Assembly (NCBI GenBank): GCA_016165875.1
Contig: JABBOT010000001.1
Span: 47,656,625-47,720,624 of the forward strand
Direction of reading: 5' to 3'
DNA from: Acanthopleura granulata
Taxonomy: Eukaryota > Mollusca > Polyplacophora > Chitonida > Chitonidae
Length of the DNA: 64,000 bases
Part shown: one piece after another, positions 47,201 to 53,754 of the stretch
Numbering within the stretch: the stretch's first letter is position 1
Layout: each line of letters starts with the position of its first letter
Program-made: the position numbers and the translations under genes
The notes under the pieces: generated by a model
Told to the model about the DNA's origin: nothing
Database searches by the model: none
The model's input: the letters and a program-made list of their open reading frames with translations, nothing else

Positions 47201-49554
47201 CAGACAGACATGAGATTCAACCAAAACAATTTTAGTAAGTTTGATCGACAGCTGGAATATGACCATCAGCACTGATCAAGGTGACATAAACACAAGGACT
47301 TCAAGTTTTATGCTTGTAAGTGGTGGACCCCATGATATGGCAATCTGCCTACTTGAATACTGGTAAGATCCAGTGCATGTATGCCTCATGACTGATCATA
47401 GGTCTCTGGCTATTTTGGACATGTAACGTTTTGAAGTGAAATATGACTTCTGACCTCAAACGTTCATCTTAGGTCAGCCACGGTGACAATCTAATCCAGG
47501 ACTACACAGGGACAGGGTATCCTTGTATGACGTTTCAATGAACACAGCTCAGTTATTCTAAAGATATTGTTTACCAGTCATCTCTGACCTGCAAAAGTAC
47601 ATTAAAAATAAAAAATTCGCACAAATCAAACTCTAATATTCTCTGGGATCGACCAATGAATCCATGTATAAACTTTCACAAAATTTGTCTCAGTTACAAT
47701 GTTAGCCAGCCAAAGATGATTTCTGACCTACCTATAAGAAAGTAGGTCAAAGGTCAATAAAATACTGCCTAATAATGATCACTTTAAGGTTTTCAAAATG
47801 AATACCCAAGGATACATCTACACACTCATAACTTAGTTCCCAGGATATGTATTTAATATTAAACCAATGACATGGTATTTCATTCTGTTAGATAACAGAA
47901 GTAGATTTACGCAGATACATGTACATGTTGTGGCACCAAAGGTACATGTACGCATAGTGTTAGTAAAACTCCAGTACGTGGGAAGGTCTGCCAGCAACCT
48001 GCTGATGGTCGTGGGTTTCCTCTGGGTTCTGCCTGGTTTCCTCCCACCATGATGATGGCAGCTGTCATATAAGTGAAATATTATTGGGTATGGCGTAAAA
48101 CACCAAATAAATAAATAAATAAATAAAAATATTTCATTCATACAATGGTGACCATTTTTTTCTGTAACTGACAGCAAAACTTTCCAAAAGGCTCGCCAGA
48201 CACTGTGAGAGTCCATGTAAATTTACAAGTAGGTGGTCGAATCACACTCCAGGTCTTTAGGGAGAAGTGATGACCAGACAGTCACGTACATGTACCCACT
48301 GATATACATAAATTCAATTTATTTATTTGTTTGATTGGGGTTTTACGCCATACTCAAGAATATTTCATTTATATGACGACGGAAAACCCACGATCATCCG
48401 CACGTTGCTGGCTGACCTTCCCACGTACGGCTGGAGAGGAAGCCAGCATGAGCTGGACCTGAACATAAATTCAAGGCTTTGCTTCTTTAATATGTAAGAA
48501 GTAACACATTTACACATACATATATCTCAGAGCGACCCCTACCCCCCTGTACAAATGTGGCTATAGGGATTCAGAATTTTTCTGTGACAGATTCACACTT
48601 GAACATCCTTGAACATTTTTCAATAGGGTGACTGCATCTAATATAGATATAGGGAGACACAGATATAGGATGGTTACATCTTCCACAGATATAAGGTGAC
48701 TGCATCTTCCACAGATATAAGGTGACTGCATCTTCCACAGATTAATCTAGCTCCAATTTACCTATGTAGTGCAGGTGTGCCTTCATATTATAAAGCCAAT
48801 GGACAGTATGGTCAAACTTTCACAAGCAAAGCATTTGGTTATTCCACACCCTGCCAATTTACGTTTTCAATATACCTGTACTGTACTGAATGTACACTGG
48901 TTTCAATACCTAGAAAAGTCACCTTCAGATTTTCACTCAAAACGCTCATAATGATATCCTAAGAAACGAATGCAAGGAACTTGCCATCAATTCAGGACTT
49001 TATTTCTTACGAGGGACTTCAGGGAAGGACAAGTCTTGCACATCTCTCTGATTTGTATTTCCTTACTTTTCCATGTAGTGCACAAATTTCCACTGTTACC
49101 TGTTACAAAAATAACTACTCACTACCTAGGTGTCCAATTACACAGAATACCTGTCTGGTGTGATCCTTTATACATGCACATGTAGTAAGATTATATCTGT
49201 GTGTTATAACGGGAATTCTCCTGCTCTGTAAATACTGAAGTGACATTTGTATTTCAGATAGCCGTCATTTTTTTAGTCAAAACGCTGTGAGATCTCGCAG
49301 CATGGGAGATATGCCTGGGTGTTAATTTTTACTTGATGGCCAATGATTTAACCTAGCAGCAGCACACTTAACACATTAAATGTTCATTTTTATTGAAACT
49401 TACAGTGCAAACTGCACTCCTATTCGCTTTTATGAAAACACACTTGTGTGTGACTGGGGCGTTAAAATGACTAGGGCTCTGTTGTAGCGAGTGTAGCAGC
49501 GCCCACACTGACATGCGAATGTTACGAATTGGGAAGAAAAACCAGCTTACCCAT
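13779..49554 (-). CDS. RASGRP: Ras guanyl-releasing protein (RASGRP family), spliced, about 764 residues
   Basis: Joining the exons listed separately below gives an uninterrupted frame of 2295 bases. Domains in order: a variable N-terminus (1-50); REM/RasGEF_N region (about 55-165, including the [12 protein letters not shown] and ICHAVRYWI stretches); CDC25 RasGEF domain (about 175-430, with [45 protein letters not shown]); EF-hand loops at 491-502 and 520-531; C1 domain 550-599; basic/Ser-rich linker; C-terminal coiled coil. Members of this family exchange GDP for GTP on Ras/Rap and are recruited to membranes by diacylglycerol through C1 and tuned by calcium through the EF hands. The length is close to vertebrate RASGRP1/3. 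The order REM-CDC25-EF-C1 is specific to RASGRP. The paralogue number cannot be assigned, because an invertebrate usually has one ancestral gene. The start shown is the ATG at 49,552-49,554 in a strong context (AACATGG); an alternative start exon exists at 41.7 kb. The splice junctions were read by eye, not from transcripts. Confidence 0.93.
14408..14668 (+). mobile_element. Diverged SINE copy in RASGRP last intron
   Basis: It starts GGGCCCCCATGGCCGAGAG and runs through a recognisable B-box side, TGGGTTTCCTCTGGGCTCTG and AAGTGAAATATTCTTGAGTA to an AAATAAATAAATA tail. The head is strongly diverged from the consensus, so it is an old copy. Confidence 0.7.
15605..15740. repeat. 44-bp tandem repeat, three units
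   Basis: CTGAGGTCATTTAGGGCAAT recurs at 15,611, 15,655 and 15,699, nearly identical. It lies in the RASGRP intron between the last two coding exons. Confidence 0.93.
16543..16775. repeat. 51-bp tandem repeat, about 4.5 units
   Basis: The unit contains TCACAAACATGTTTTCAAGT and GGACTGGCTGGCCACTGAGG. Since 51 is a multiple of three, a plus-strand frame stays open with a 17-residue repeat ([11 protein letters not shown]). It is intronic and there is no reason to think it is translated. Confidence 0.93.
17035..17187 (+). mobile_element. SINE 3' fragment
   Basis: It retains the core and tail only: GGTCTGCCAACAAC, GGGTTTCCACTGGGC, GAAATATTCTTGAATAC and CAATCAAAGAAATAAATA. Confidence 0.65.
17755..17780 (-). 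CDS. Candidate alternative 26-base micro-exon of RASGRP
   Basis: It is flanked by a pyrimidine-rich acceptor (TTTGCTGAGCAG|GCC) and a perfect donor (CTGGA|GTAAGT). In the incoming frame it reads A-S-C-R-E-E-A-L-E, very coil-like, but at 26 bases it shifts the frame. Joined to the last exon it would read P-E-K-S and stop, removing the last 56 residues. Skipping it keeps the frame. It is either a regulated truncating exon, a cryptic site, or a 27-base exon with one base missing from the assembly. Confidence 0.3.
18276..18443. repeat. 21-bp tandem repeat, eight units (7-codon period)
   Basis: Successive units start TTGCCCAAGTTCACAGGTAG, TTGAACAAGTTTACAGCTAG, TTGCCCAAGCTCACGTCTAA and so on, with the period held exactly at 21 while units diverge by 20-40%. 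Both strands stay open, giving a seven-residue plus-strand repeat of the type L-P-K-[FL]-T-x-x. It sits in a RASGRP intron. Confidence 0.88.
18828..18966 (+). mobile_element. SINE 3' fragment
   Basis: CTGCCAACAATCTGCTGATG, TTCGCCCACCATAATGCTGG and AAATATTCTTGAGTATGG lead into an (AAAT)n tail. The tRNA-like head is missing. Confidence 0.7.
22964..23241 (-). CDS. RASGRP: RASGRP exon: basic and Ser-rich linker (residues 616-708)
   Basis: Acceptor GTCTTATAG|GCTCGA, donor GAAGAA|GTAAGT. It encodes a basic patch ([12 protein letters not shown]), an ATQT segment also seen in relatives, and a Ser-rich stretch with SHSSGRSSG and STDSGIG (likely phosphorylated and disordered). It ends in the charged [10 protein letters not shown], the first heptads of a coiled coil. 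Confidence 0.9.
23917..24180 (-). mobile_element. SINE, near full length
   Basis: Minus-strand head GGGGCCTCAATGGCTCAGTC, then the A/B-box side (GCGGTCGCTGTGAGTTC), the core CCCGGTTTCC and the tail GGTGTAAAACACCAATG then AAATAAATA. It is inserted in the RASGRP intron between the C1-end and linker exons. Confidence 0.8.
24699..24800 (-). CDS. RASGRP: RASGRP exon: end of C1 domain (residues 582-615)
   Basis: Acceptor TGTTTCAG|ACTGTG, donor TTAAATG|GTGAGT. It supplies Cys583, His588, Cys591 and Cys599, completing the pattern H-X12-C-X2-C-X13-C-X2-C-X4-H-X2-C-X7-C. A basic Ser/Arg tail, starting [10 protein letters not shown], follows. Confidence 0.93.
25041..25077 (-). CDS. RASGRP: RASGRP exon: C1 core [12 protein letters not shown] (residues 570-581)
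   Basis: A 37-base exon with acceptor ATATTTTCAG|CTATGG and donor GCAAAG|GTAATA, too short to be found as an open reading frame alone. It encodes [12 protein letters not shown] with Cys580 and the Gln of the KQG motif that stabilises the ligand loop of C1 domains. Confidence 0.93.
25677..25815 (-). CDS. RASGRP: RASGRP exon: second EF hand and first half of C1 (residues 523-569)
   Basis: Acceptor GTCTTTTCAG|AGATGG, donor GGTTTG|GTAAGT. It completes the second EF loop ([12 protein letters not shown], 520-531) and starts the C1 domain at His550, with Cys563 and Cys566. Pro in KPTFC and Gly in CTGL are positions associated with diacylglycerol-responsive C1 domains. Reading on through the donor gives a retained-intron tail of about 20 residues. 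Confidence 0.93.
26517..26632 (-). CDS. RASGRP: RASGRP exon: EF-hand pair (residues 485-522)
   Basis: Acceptor GTCTGCAG|GCTGTG, donor GACAA|GTAAGT. The first loop, [12 protein letters not shown] (491-502), has Asp/Ser/Glu at all calcium-coordinating positions. The second loop begins D-A-D-K at 520 and is completed in the next exon. Both loops are canonical here. Confidence 0.94.
26892..26993 (-). CDS. RASGRP: RASGRP exon: linker to EF hands (residues 451-484)
   Basis: Acceptor TTTTCCATAG|CCCTCA, donor GTTGAG|GTAAGT; 34 codons, phase 0. It encodes [20 protein letters not shown], then HVHNMVE, the linker and entering helix of the first EF hand. Confidence 0.92.
27416..27752. repeat. 51-bp pyrimidine-rich minisatellite, six units plus partial
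   Basis: The unit AAACCTACTGTCTCTCCCCC-CACCCAATCCCCTCTCCCAC-TCTTCCTCCTC is repeated six times with a single base difference, then a truncated seventh. The plus strand is almost pure pyrimidine, the transcribed minus strand almost pure purine. Since 51 is a multiple of three, several frames are open over 100-165 codons; these are repeat artefacts inside a RASGRP intron (between 26,993 and 28,106). Confidence 0.96.
28106..28186 (-). CDS. RASGRP: RASGRP exon: end of CDC25 domain, [14 protein letters not shown] (residues 424-450)
   Basis: Acceptor GTATTTTCAG|TTATCC, donor TCTTCG|GTGAGC; 27 codons, phase 0. [20 protein letters not shown] is a hallmark of RASGRP proteins between the exchange domain and the EF hands. 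Confidence 0.94.
28414..28591 (-). CDS. RASGRP: RASGRP exon: [11 protein letters not shown] helical hairpin region (residues 364-423)
   Basis: Acceptor GTGTTACAG|TGGTGT, donor ATCAAA|GTAAGT. It encodes [20 protein letters not shown], then [20 protein letters not shown], the part that forms the catalytic helical hairpin and follows it. The acceptor and first bases of this exon are part of a 66-bp tandem repeat array that runs upstream to about 28,985 (see repeat entry). Confidence 0.93.
28575..28985. repeat. 66-bp minisatellite overlapping a RASGRP splice acceptor, about six units
   Basis: The word GAACACCACTGTAACAC starts at 28,584, 28,650, 28,716, 28,782, 28,848 and 28,914 (period 66), with a shortened last unit at 28,972. 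On the minus strand each unit ends with GTGTTACAG followed by TGGTGTTC, the acceptor and first bases of the exon at 28,414-28,591. The unit copies also include the preceding pyrimidine-rich stretch. Confidence 0.95.
29225..29322 (-). CDS. RASGRP: RASGRP exon: CDC25 domain, [16 protein letters not shown] (residues 332-363)
   Basis: Acceptor ACGTTTACAG|ACTCTG, donor ATCCT|GTAAGA. It encodes [20 protein letters not shown] and CTGFRIPIL, continuing directly into GVHLKDL of the next exon; the Leu codon is split 2+1. Confidence 0.93.
29552..29636 (-). mobile_element. SINE 3' fragment
   Basis: The plus strand shows AATTTATTTATTTGACTGAC, ATTTTACACCATATGCAAG and AACCAGCATTATGGTG, the reversed tail and core of the family, then loses similarity. 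Confidence 0.55.
30033..30149 (-). CDS. RASGRP: RASGRP exon: catalytic [11 protein letters not shown] motif (residues 293-331)
   Basis: Acceptor CCTCTGCAG|AGATTA, donor CAGAAG|GTTAGT; 39 codons, phase 0. It contains [20 protein letters not shown], the most conserved segment of Ras exchange factors, contacting Ras, followed by [15 protein letters not shown]. Confidence 0.94.
30645..30755 (-). mobile_element. SINE 3' fragment
   Basis: TTTTTTATTTGATTGGTGTT, CAAGAATATTTCATGGCG and CAGCTTTATGGTGGGAGG are the tail and core of the family on the minus strand; the head is absent. Confidence 0.6.
31260..31433 (-). CDS. RASGRP: RASGRP exon: CDC25 domain (residues 235-292)
   Basis: Acceptor GATTTTCAG|TTCAGT, donor GCCAAG|GTAAGG; 174 bases, phase 0 on both sides. 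It encodes [25 protein letters not shown] and [13 protein letters not shown], the conserved FN-x-LSxW-V helices of CDC25-type exchange domains. Confidence 0.93.
31847..31997 (-). CDS. RASGRP: RASGRP exon: start of CDC25 RasGEF domain (residues 184-234)
   Basis: Acceptor TTTTTTCAG|CCCATC, donor ATCACA|GTAAGT. It encodes [13 protein letters not shown], then [20 protein letters not shown] and EHKAFRRIT, the first structural elements of the catalytic RasGEF fold (LAEQLTxLE motif). Confidence 0.92.
32383..32511 (-). CDS. RASGRP: RASGRP exon: [15 protein letters not shown] (residues 141-183)
   Basis: Acceptor CATGTTCAG|G, donor CCAAAGT|GTGAGT. It encodes [20 protein letters not shown] and the linker leading into the CDC25 domain ([10 protein letters not shown]). 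A SINE copy sits only about 50 bases upstream in the intron. Confidence 0.9.
32560..32815 (-). mobile_element. SINE, near full length but diverged
   Basis: Minus-strand head GGGGCCTCTGTGGCTCATAG then GTTAGCATGCTAGTGCGG, B-box side GAGTTCAAGTCGAGC and tail GGTGTAAAACATC. It ends about 50 bases from a RASGRP exon acceptor. Confidence 0.75.
33223..33280 (-). CDS. RASGRP: RASGRP exon: REM region, KAKICHAVR (residues 122-140)
   Basis: The donor GCTGTCAG|GTGAGT is consensus and splits the Arg of ICHAVR-YWI, which continues exactly in the next exon. The acceptor is either ATATAG|CT (33,280) or four bases further in at CTAG|T (33,276), paired with the two donors of the preceding exon. The encoded [19 protein letters not shown] matches the family pattern before the RYW motif. 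Confidence 0.75.
33660..33806 (-). mobile_element. SINE remnants
   Basis: Two short pieces, TTGGTGTTTTATGCCGTACT with AATATTTCACTTACAT, and a second about 40 bases on with GACGACCGAGCATCACGGTG. They look like one decayed copy. Confidence 0.45.
34332..34469 (-). CDS. RASGRP: RASGRP exon: REM region, [12 protein letters not shown] helix (residues 76-121)
   Basis: Acceptor TTTTTGCAG|GTGAGG is clear, and the GT completes Ser with the preceding A. The helix [21 protein letters not shown] is typical of the family. The 3' edge is uncertain. Two donors fit: CTA|GTACTA (edge 34,332, used here) and CTT|GTATCC (edge 34,364), each phase-compatible with a different acceptor of the next exon. The shorter choice makes the protein 12 residues shorter. 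Confidence 0.75.
34490..34765. repeat. Degenerate tandem repeat, period about 28
   Basis: Units of the form CTGATGTATTTGTGTGCATG followed by CTGGC-like bases recur about nine times with many substitutions and indels, immediately upstream (minus sense) of a RASGRP exon acceptor at 34,469. Confidence 0.7.
34950..35171 (-). CDS. RASGRP: RASGRP exon: N-terminus and start of REM region (residues 2-75)
   Basis: Acceptor TTCACAG|ATGGCC, donor GGCTTTCA|GTAAGT. It encodes a Gly/Ser/Pro-rich leader with a Cys-containing stretch (residues 2-50), then the acidic [10 protein letters not shown] and [17 protein letters not shown], the first helix of the RasGEF N-terminal module. It enters in phase 1 and leaves in phase 1. 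A long (AT)n tract lies in the intron about 45 bases upstream. Confidence 0.85.
35217..35256. repeat. (AT)n microsatellite
   Basis: About 19 uninterrupted AT dinucleotides, 46 bases from the acceptor of the first shared RASGRP exon. Confidence 0.95.
35527..35972 (-). mobile_element. SINE interrupted by a nested element
   Basis: The tail and part of the core (ATTTATTTATTTTC, CAGTGTCTTACACCATAC, CAACATTATGG) lie at 35,527-35,639. The rest (CAGAGCCTGGAGGAAAGC, AGGAAGCCAGCATGAGC, GCTAATAAGCTAACC) lies at 35,813-35,972. The sequence at the break, AAACCAGGCAGAG against AAACCAGACAGAG, is present on both sides, as a target-site duplication would be. Confidence 0.75.
35640..35812. mobile_element. Nested inverted-repeat element with hammerhead-like core
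   Basis: Arms of about 41 bases at 35,639-35,679 and 35,745-35,785 are near-perfect reverse complements (outer ends GTACAAAAGCATAGAAACTC). On the minus strand the centre reads CTGAAGA, then GACAAG-TAAAA-CTTAGTC (a six-pair stem with loop), then GAAA, then 10 bases and GTC, in the order of a type I hammerhead ribozyme core. Similar hammerhead motifs are known in Penelope-like elements and small circular retrozymes. Activity is not shown. Confidence 0.5.
36380..37230 (+). mobile_element. 3' end of a degenerate non-LTR retrotransposon (LINE)
   Basis: The plus frame at 36,487-36,744 carries [17 protein letters not shown], matching the C-terminal SFF-x-SG-x-x-YWN-x-LP pattern of LINE reverse transcriptases. 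An upstream piece ([11 protein letters not shown]) fits the preceding segment after a stop codon. The element ends with an untranslated tail finishing AAAGACATTATTATTATTAT, typical of L2/CR1-like elements. Stops and frameshifts show it is dead. The 5' part (possibly from 36,130) is too decayed to bound. Confidence 0.6.
37231..41641 (-). other. RASGRP intron, no further gene seen
   Basis: AT-rich with short open frames on both strands. A minus-strand frame near 38,535-38,660 ([19 protein letters not shown]) looks protein-like but has no phase-compatible acceptor/donor pair. Cys-rich frames at 41,131-41,630 are open but unrecognised. Confidence 0.5.
37595..37745 (-). mobile_element. Fragment of a second V-core-like SINE
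   Basis: The plus strand shows CAGCTTTATGGGTGGAGGAA, GCTGGAGTGCC and AATAAAACCACCG, the reverse complement of a GGTTTT..CCGG..CTTCCTCCACC core common in molluscan SINEs but different from the main family here. The ends cannot be placed. Confidence 0.35.
41642..41742 (-). CDS. RASGRP: Alternative RASGRP start exon (isoform 2), coding from 41,672
   Basis: A good acceptor (TTTTGTCCTACAG|CCTGTG, edge 41,742) and a consensus donor (CCAAATG|GTAAGTG, edge 41,642) bound this 101-base exon. The frame entering the next exon is closed by a stop at 41,736-41,738 and contains ATG at 41,670-41,672 and again at 41,658-41,660. The second has the better context (G at -3). It would add the N-terminus [10 protein letters not shown] before the shared D-G-P-S, giving about 774 residues. 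It ends in phase 1, exactly as the 49.6-kb exon does. If included together with that exon, the first ATG would read into a short upstream ORF, so the two are probably alternatives. Confidence 0.5.
41743..47970 (-). other. RASGRP intron between alternative start exons
   Basis: The first 250 bases (41,743-41,990) are richer in GC and CAGCAG words than the surroundings and might be a promoter or longer first exon for the 41.7-kb start. The remainder is AT-rich with poly-T runs at about 44,393-44,415 and 45,907-45,924 and no recognisable gene. Confidence 0.45.
47972..48130 (+). mobile_element. SINE 3' fragment
   Basis: ACGTGGGAAGGTCTGCCAGC, GGTCGTGGGTTTCCTCTGGG, CTCCCACCATGATGATGG and GGCGTAAAACACCAAATAAA are followed by an (AAAT)n tail. 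It is a well-preserved core and tail without head. Confidence 0.8.
48316..48476 (-). mobile_element. SINE copy with internal deletion and missing head
   Basis: The plus strand shows TTTATTTATTTGTTTGATTG, GGTTTTACGCCATACTCAAG, ACCCACGATCATCCGCACG and GAGGAAGCCAGCATGAGCTG. The CGGGCAGAGCCC core segment is deleted. Confidence 0.78.
48625..48745. repeat. 26-bp tandem repeat, about four units
   Basis: AGATATAAGGTGACTGCATC then TTCCAC is repeated twice exactly, with two diverged units before. Confidence 0.85.
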
Positions 49555-49611
49555 GTTCAGGTGTCCTGAGTACTCCGTAGTAGACATTAACCATCATCTG
49601 GTGTTGGGCAA
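49551..49611 (-). CDS. RASGRP: RASGRP start-codon exon (isoform 1), coding part ATG plus one base
   Basis: Minus-strand acceptor CTCTCTTTCAACAG opens the exon and GAACATGG|GTAAGC closes it. Only the ATG (49,552-49,554) and one G are coding. The ATG has A at -3 and G at +4, an ideal context. The leftover G joins AT at the start of the next exon (35,171) to give Met-Asp-Gly-Pro-Ser, in the conserved frame. An exon ending in ATG-G that is phase-compatible with an exon 14 kb away is unlikely by chance. The exon competes with the alternative start exon at 41.7 kb. Confidence 0.6.
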
Positions 49612-50899
49612 CTGTTGAAAGAGAGGACAGTCCCATGTACATGTACACTTACAAATTATATGTAATGCATGTGCATAACTAGAGAAACAACTACATGTAT
49701 AATATATGCACATACATCCATAATACTGAGATATGAATATACTGTACATTTAAATAAGATATATACATGTAGTTCATATCTGCATTTAAATTTACTGAAC
49801 ATTTTGAAACTGTATCAAACACTATAATTTCATGAATACCTTATGTACCACATAAATAAAACTAAAATGTAGCATTTTAATATTACTTCTACAGTACAGG
49901 TGGATCCTACACTTCATGTATACCTTCACTTTCAACTTGCATAGTACAGTGTAGCTGAATGGCTATTTATATAGGATAGATGTAGTCTTAGAAACAGTGT
50001 GGCCTTCCACATTAGTGACAAAGACCCTACATATATTTGATTTTAGGATACAGTGTACAATAAATGCCCTCTCAGAAGACTCCATGTGTTGAAGAGACTC
50101 CATCCTTACCAGACGTATTCTCTCCTGCACAGTTTCCCCTGTTGACAATGTCACAGACTACTTGTATCATTTTTGTGCCCACACAATGATACAGATTGCT
50201 TAACATATTATGCAGAGGTTATGCAATAACTGAGGACATAGCAATAATGATAGGTGAAGTACATTTAATGCTGTGCTGCCCAAGTCAATCAAGAGCTAAA
50301 TTATTTAGCATACATTGTACATCATTGTTTTCAAGCAAAACGGTCTGAAATTCATCGCGTGGTGCTACAGAAAATAGAACTTCATAGACCTTGAGCTGTA
50401 TGCTGTGAACTGGCTAGCTAAGTATGATAAGAAAGGGCATTATGTGCTGATTAGGAATGTTATTCAATTTACTTTGTGATATCGGTAGTTTCTTTCAGTG
50501 TCAGTAAAATCTGTCAAACTCGTACTGTATAAGTATGCACTGCGTTATCAGTGTAAGGTGTGGAATTAGGATTCCACTTTATATACACTGATGTATATAT
50601 AGTAACGTCAACATGTATGTATTGGTAACACAACAGAAACAAGAAAAAAATTTTCCACATCACTGTATTCTGTTGAGTATTCCAATTGAGCTTTTGAACT
50701 GTCACACACAAGACAAACAATCTTCTCAGTTTTCTATATCACTGTATTCCGTGGAGCATTTCAAATGAATTTCGAACTGCATATGCTGACCTAATATAAT
50801 AATCACAATGGCAGGAAAACAGGAACAGTCTTACAAAAACTGCTGGACAAGGAGTTTAGAAATCTATGATAAGGTTTCATTTTATCAAAATAAACTTAC

Positions 50900-50956
50900 G
50901 ATAGCTCGCATAATTCCTGAAGCAGGTTAATTCTGAGTCTATGGTGTTTACTCCTT
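50900..50956 (-). other. Candidate non-coding 5' exon of RASGRP
   Basis: A strong minus-strand acceptor (long pyrimidine stretch ending TTTGCCAG|AAGGAG) is followed 57 bases later by a consensus donor (CTATC|GTAAGT). It lies between the putative first exon and the start-codon exon at 49.6 kb, so it fits as a 5' untranslated exon. A reading frame runs through it only if the acceptor is ignored. No transcript support is available from sequence alone. Confidence 0.35.
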
Positions 50957-51337
50957 CTGGCAAAGTTGACAATGAACAAGGGAACAGGGTTAGCTACAGT
51001 TTTTTAACGTTTACATTCTATGACACGACATGTTGCCGATGAGGCAGAGCCTCTCAAACGTAAGGCCGTAACACTGAGGATCACCACTTGTATTTGTCGT
51101 CTTGTTGCCTCATGTTATCATCATTTACTTGTCCCATATTATTTTGTTCTGCTTTTGTAAATGTCACAACGTTAAATCGATGCAGAGTCTGGATGTATGT
51201 ATGCAACAAATCCAACAGATATGGTCTGAATTACTGAAATACGTTCCTCATTTGCTCCGATGAAAATGCAACGCAGTGAACACGCTCATAGACTGTTGTG
51301 GCTTTCATGCGTACTTCAGGCTTTGTCTGTCACTTAC

Positions 51338-51600
51338 CGCTCCCTACATGTAACTGTTAACACCTCCACTCTCCAAACTTTTCACTAGCAAACCAGCCTT
51401 CAAATGTTCAACCATGTCAAAAGAAAAGATATTTATTCCGACGAGATGACAGTTTGGATTTGTCACATCGCCGCCATGTTCTTCACAGGAAGTAACAGAC
51501 TGGCTCTGTCGCGACCTTGACATTCCAGTTACAGCAGCCGATGCGAATGGCCGTGTGACCTCATTATTCGCAACACTACACCATAACCACGTGCATGGCA
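51338..51600 (-). other. Probable non-coding first exon of the RASGRP gene
   Basis: On the minus strand this segment ends at a consensus donor (GGGAGCG|GTAAGTG, exon edge 51,338) and lies just inside a promoter-like, CpG-richer patch. It holds several short reading frames, including a four-codon upstream ORF starting at the ATGGCGGCG near 51,476, and a longer open frame that stops before the donor. It is therefore most simply 5' untranslated. The right edge (transcription start) is a guess. It could alternatively belong to a short unrelated transcript. Confidence 0.4.
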
Positions 51601-51640
51601 ATAAGTCGTTCTGCCGAGTGGCGAACAACCAATGGGACCT
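51465..51640 (-). promoter_or_regulatory. Promoter-like region upstream of RASGRP
   Basis: Several classic core-promoter words cluster in 170 bases. A YY1-type AACATGGCGGC lies on the minus strand (about 51,470-51,481), an ETS-type GGAAGT at about 51,486, an E-box CACGTG at 51,588-51,593, and a CCAAT box at 51,629-51,633. The segment has more CpG than its surroundings. A donor site follows 130 bases downstream on the minus strand. No TATA box was seen. The direction is inferred from the minus-strand donor; the patch could be bidirectional, but no gene is visible on the plus side. Confidence 0.4.
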
Positions 51641-51839
51641 ACAGCATTGAAGGACAACACTACTTTAATAATATCAGAAAATTTATCCGAATACCTCAAG
51701 GCCTGCATGTGCATACATCACCGCGTACAGGTCGTTCTTACACTGAATATGTTAGCTCAGCTTATTATCTATTTATTGTCCACCTGCATACTTTACTATT
51801 TAAGCTAACCAACAACAAACGGTTCCACAGAGTTTAGTA

Positions 51840-53750
51840 TTCATACAAGTAGATTGTTTTGAGTGTTAAGATAAATTATCCAATAACTTTCAAAAATTTA
51901 AAAACTCATGTATTCTTTTGCGAACATCTTTAAAGCTTGAAAACATGTCAAAAGATGTGGGGTCATTTTTTAGCACAAGTCTTTGGCTTGACGTGTGCCA
52001 GATTTCAATACAACAGCTAGGCCTAGTTATAGATGTTGAAAAATAAGAGAGATATAAAGGTATTCCATCACAAGACTGTCTCAAAAACAAAAAGTGAGAA
52101 AATGACCAAAATGTCTCATAAACAAAATTCTTCATTAATTTGTTTGCCAATTAATTTTAATCAAGAATTGTTTCGCCATCAGTCAGAACCTGTAAATATG
52201 TAAAAAATAGGTCACGTAAAAATATAAAAGTTACAATGTTCCATGATAAATTTCTTGGAAAGACAGTTCCGGGGGAAAACCCTGCTGGAATGTGATTATA
52301 ATGAACCTCTTGCCCAATGGCAGAAGATAGGATGAATTATCAACAGTTTGTTGACAGATGTTAGCAAGAGGCAATACTTATTTACCTTCAAGTTTTAACT
52401 TTAAACTTTGTTTGTTTACACTCCGGTCGCCAGTGTGACACGGGAGGACAGTTATACAGCACAAATTATGCAAAAGGCATATGTCTATTTGCGACAGGTA
52501 CCCCACCCCCTTCCCGCAACCACACCCTCTGTCCTATGCATGGGGAGCTAAGATAACACAACAGTCTATAGGTTCACTAGAAGTGATACTTTAAGTCAAA
52601 TTTAAGGCATATTTACGATCTGAAGTTGGGAGGAATGATAAGAAAGTGAAGAATGAAAATGTGAAATTTAAAAATATGGCCAAATTTCATCCCTGAGTGG
52701 TTTTACTATCCTTCACTTCGTTACATTCTTTAGCTGAATTATGCTTAAGTCATGGTGTTATAGGGAGTGTGTGAGTTGCTAAATTTAAACATTTGCCTGA
52801 ACAGCTGGAATTAAACGATAACTCAAGTAAATTGAGAGAGGGTCGGGTTTCTAAGCGGATACACATGTGATCGTTAGCAACTAACACACTGTCGTCGCTG
52901 TTCTAGTTTTACTCTTAGCTATATAACAATAGGCTTTTAAATCGAAAATGCGTATGTCTGCATGCACAAACCTGCCGGTGGACTAGGCATCCCCGAGCCT
53001 TGACCCTTTGCACTGTTTTCATGTAACTGTGTATCATAGTTGTGACGACACCATAGTATTTTGACTAAATTCTAGACAAATGAAGCCGAATAAAATACAT
53101 TTAACATCACTGCATCTTTTTTTTCCTTTCTGTATACGAGTCGCCGCTCTGCATGGTTTTAGGCCTATATATACACTCCATATATATGCTGTATCGCTAT
53201 AACAGTTTGTACTACGTACGTCCATGAAGTCATCTATTTTTGTCCACTTACCTATATAACCGCTGGTTTTGCTGTCCTGTGCGTCAGAAAGCTGACTTCT
53301 ACTGTGATTGTCTAGTTTTCTGTCCCGACTTTACATATACAATATAGTCGTCAAATAATCATACGCTCATATAACATGATCAAAATTTGGATGATATCAA
53401 TTGATTTTACGCACCCTCGGCGATATAATGTTAGCAGACGTGGAAACCAAAATAAATTAAGAAGGATATAACCCTAACCGCTTTATGATACTGCAAAAAT
53501 GTGTTTACAGTAAAATACATGCACTTTGACCACAGTGTTGATGCTATATGTAGACAATGTGTCTCCTGATACGCCATATACACCATATAATTACACTGGA
53601 TTGGTTTCTATATATTTCTATCAACGATACAGGTACAGGTAGACTTGTATGATTGTATAGCATGTGGAGAATTTCCTGTAGATATTTGTCGACAGATACG
53701 GTCATATTCATTGTAAGAAGGTCTTGACGTGGTTGCATCTCACACTCTAT
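51840..53750. other. Stretch without recognisable gene
   Basis: AT-rich, with no splice-bounded open frame and no known repeat. Minus-strand frames of up to 86 codons (51,890-52,150) show no family resemblance. Confidence 0.45.
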
Positions 53751-53754
53751 AGAG

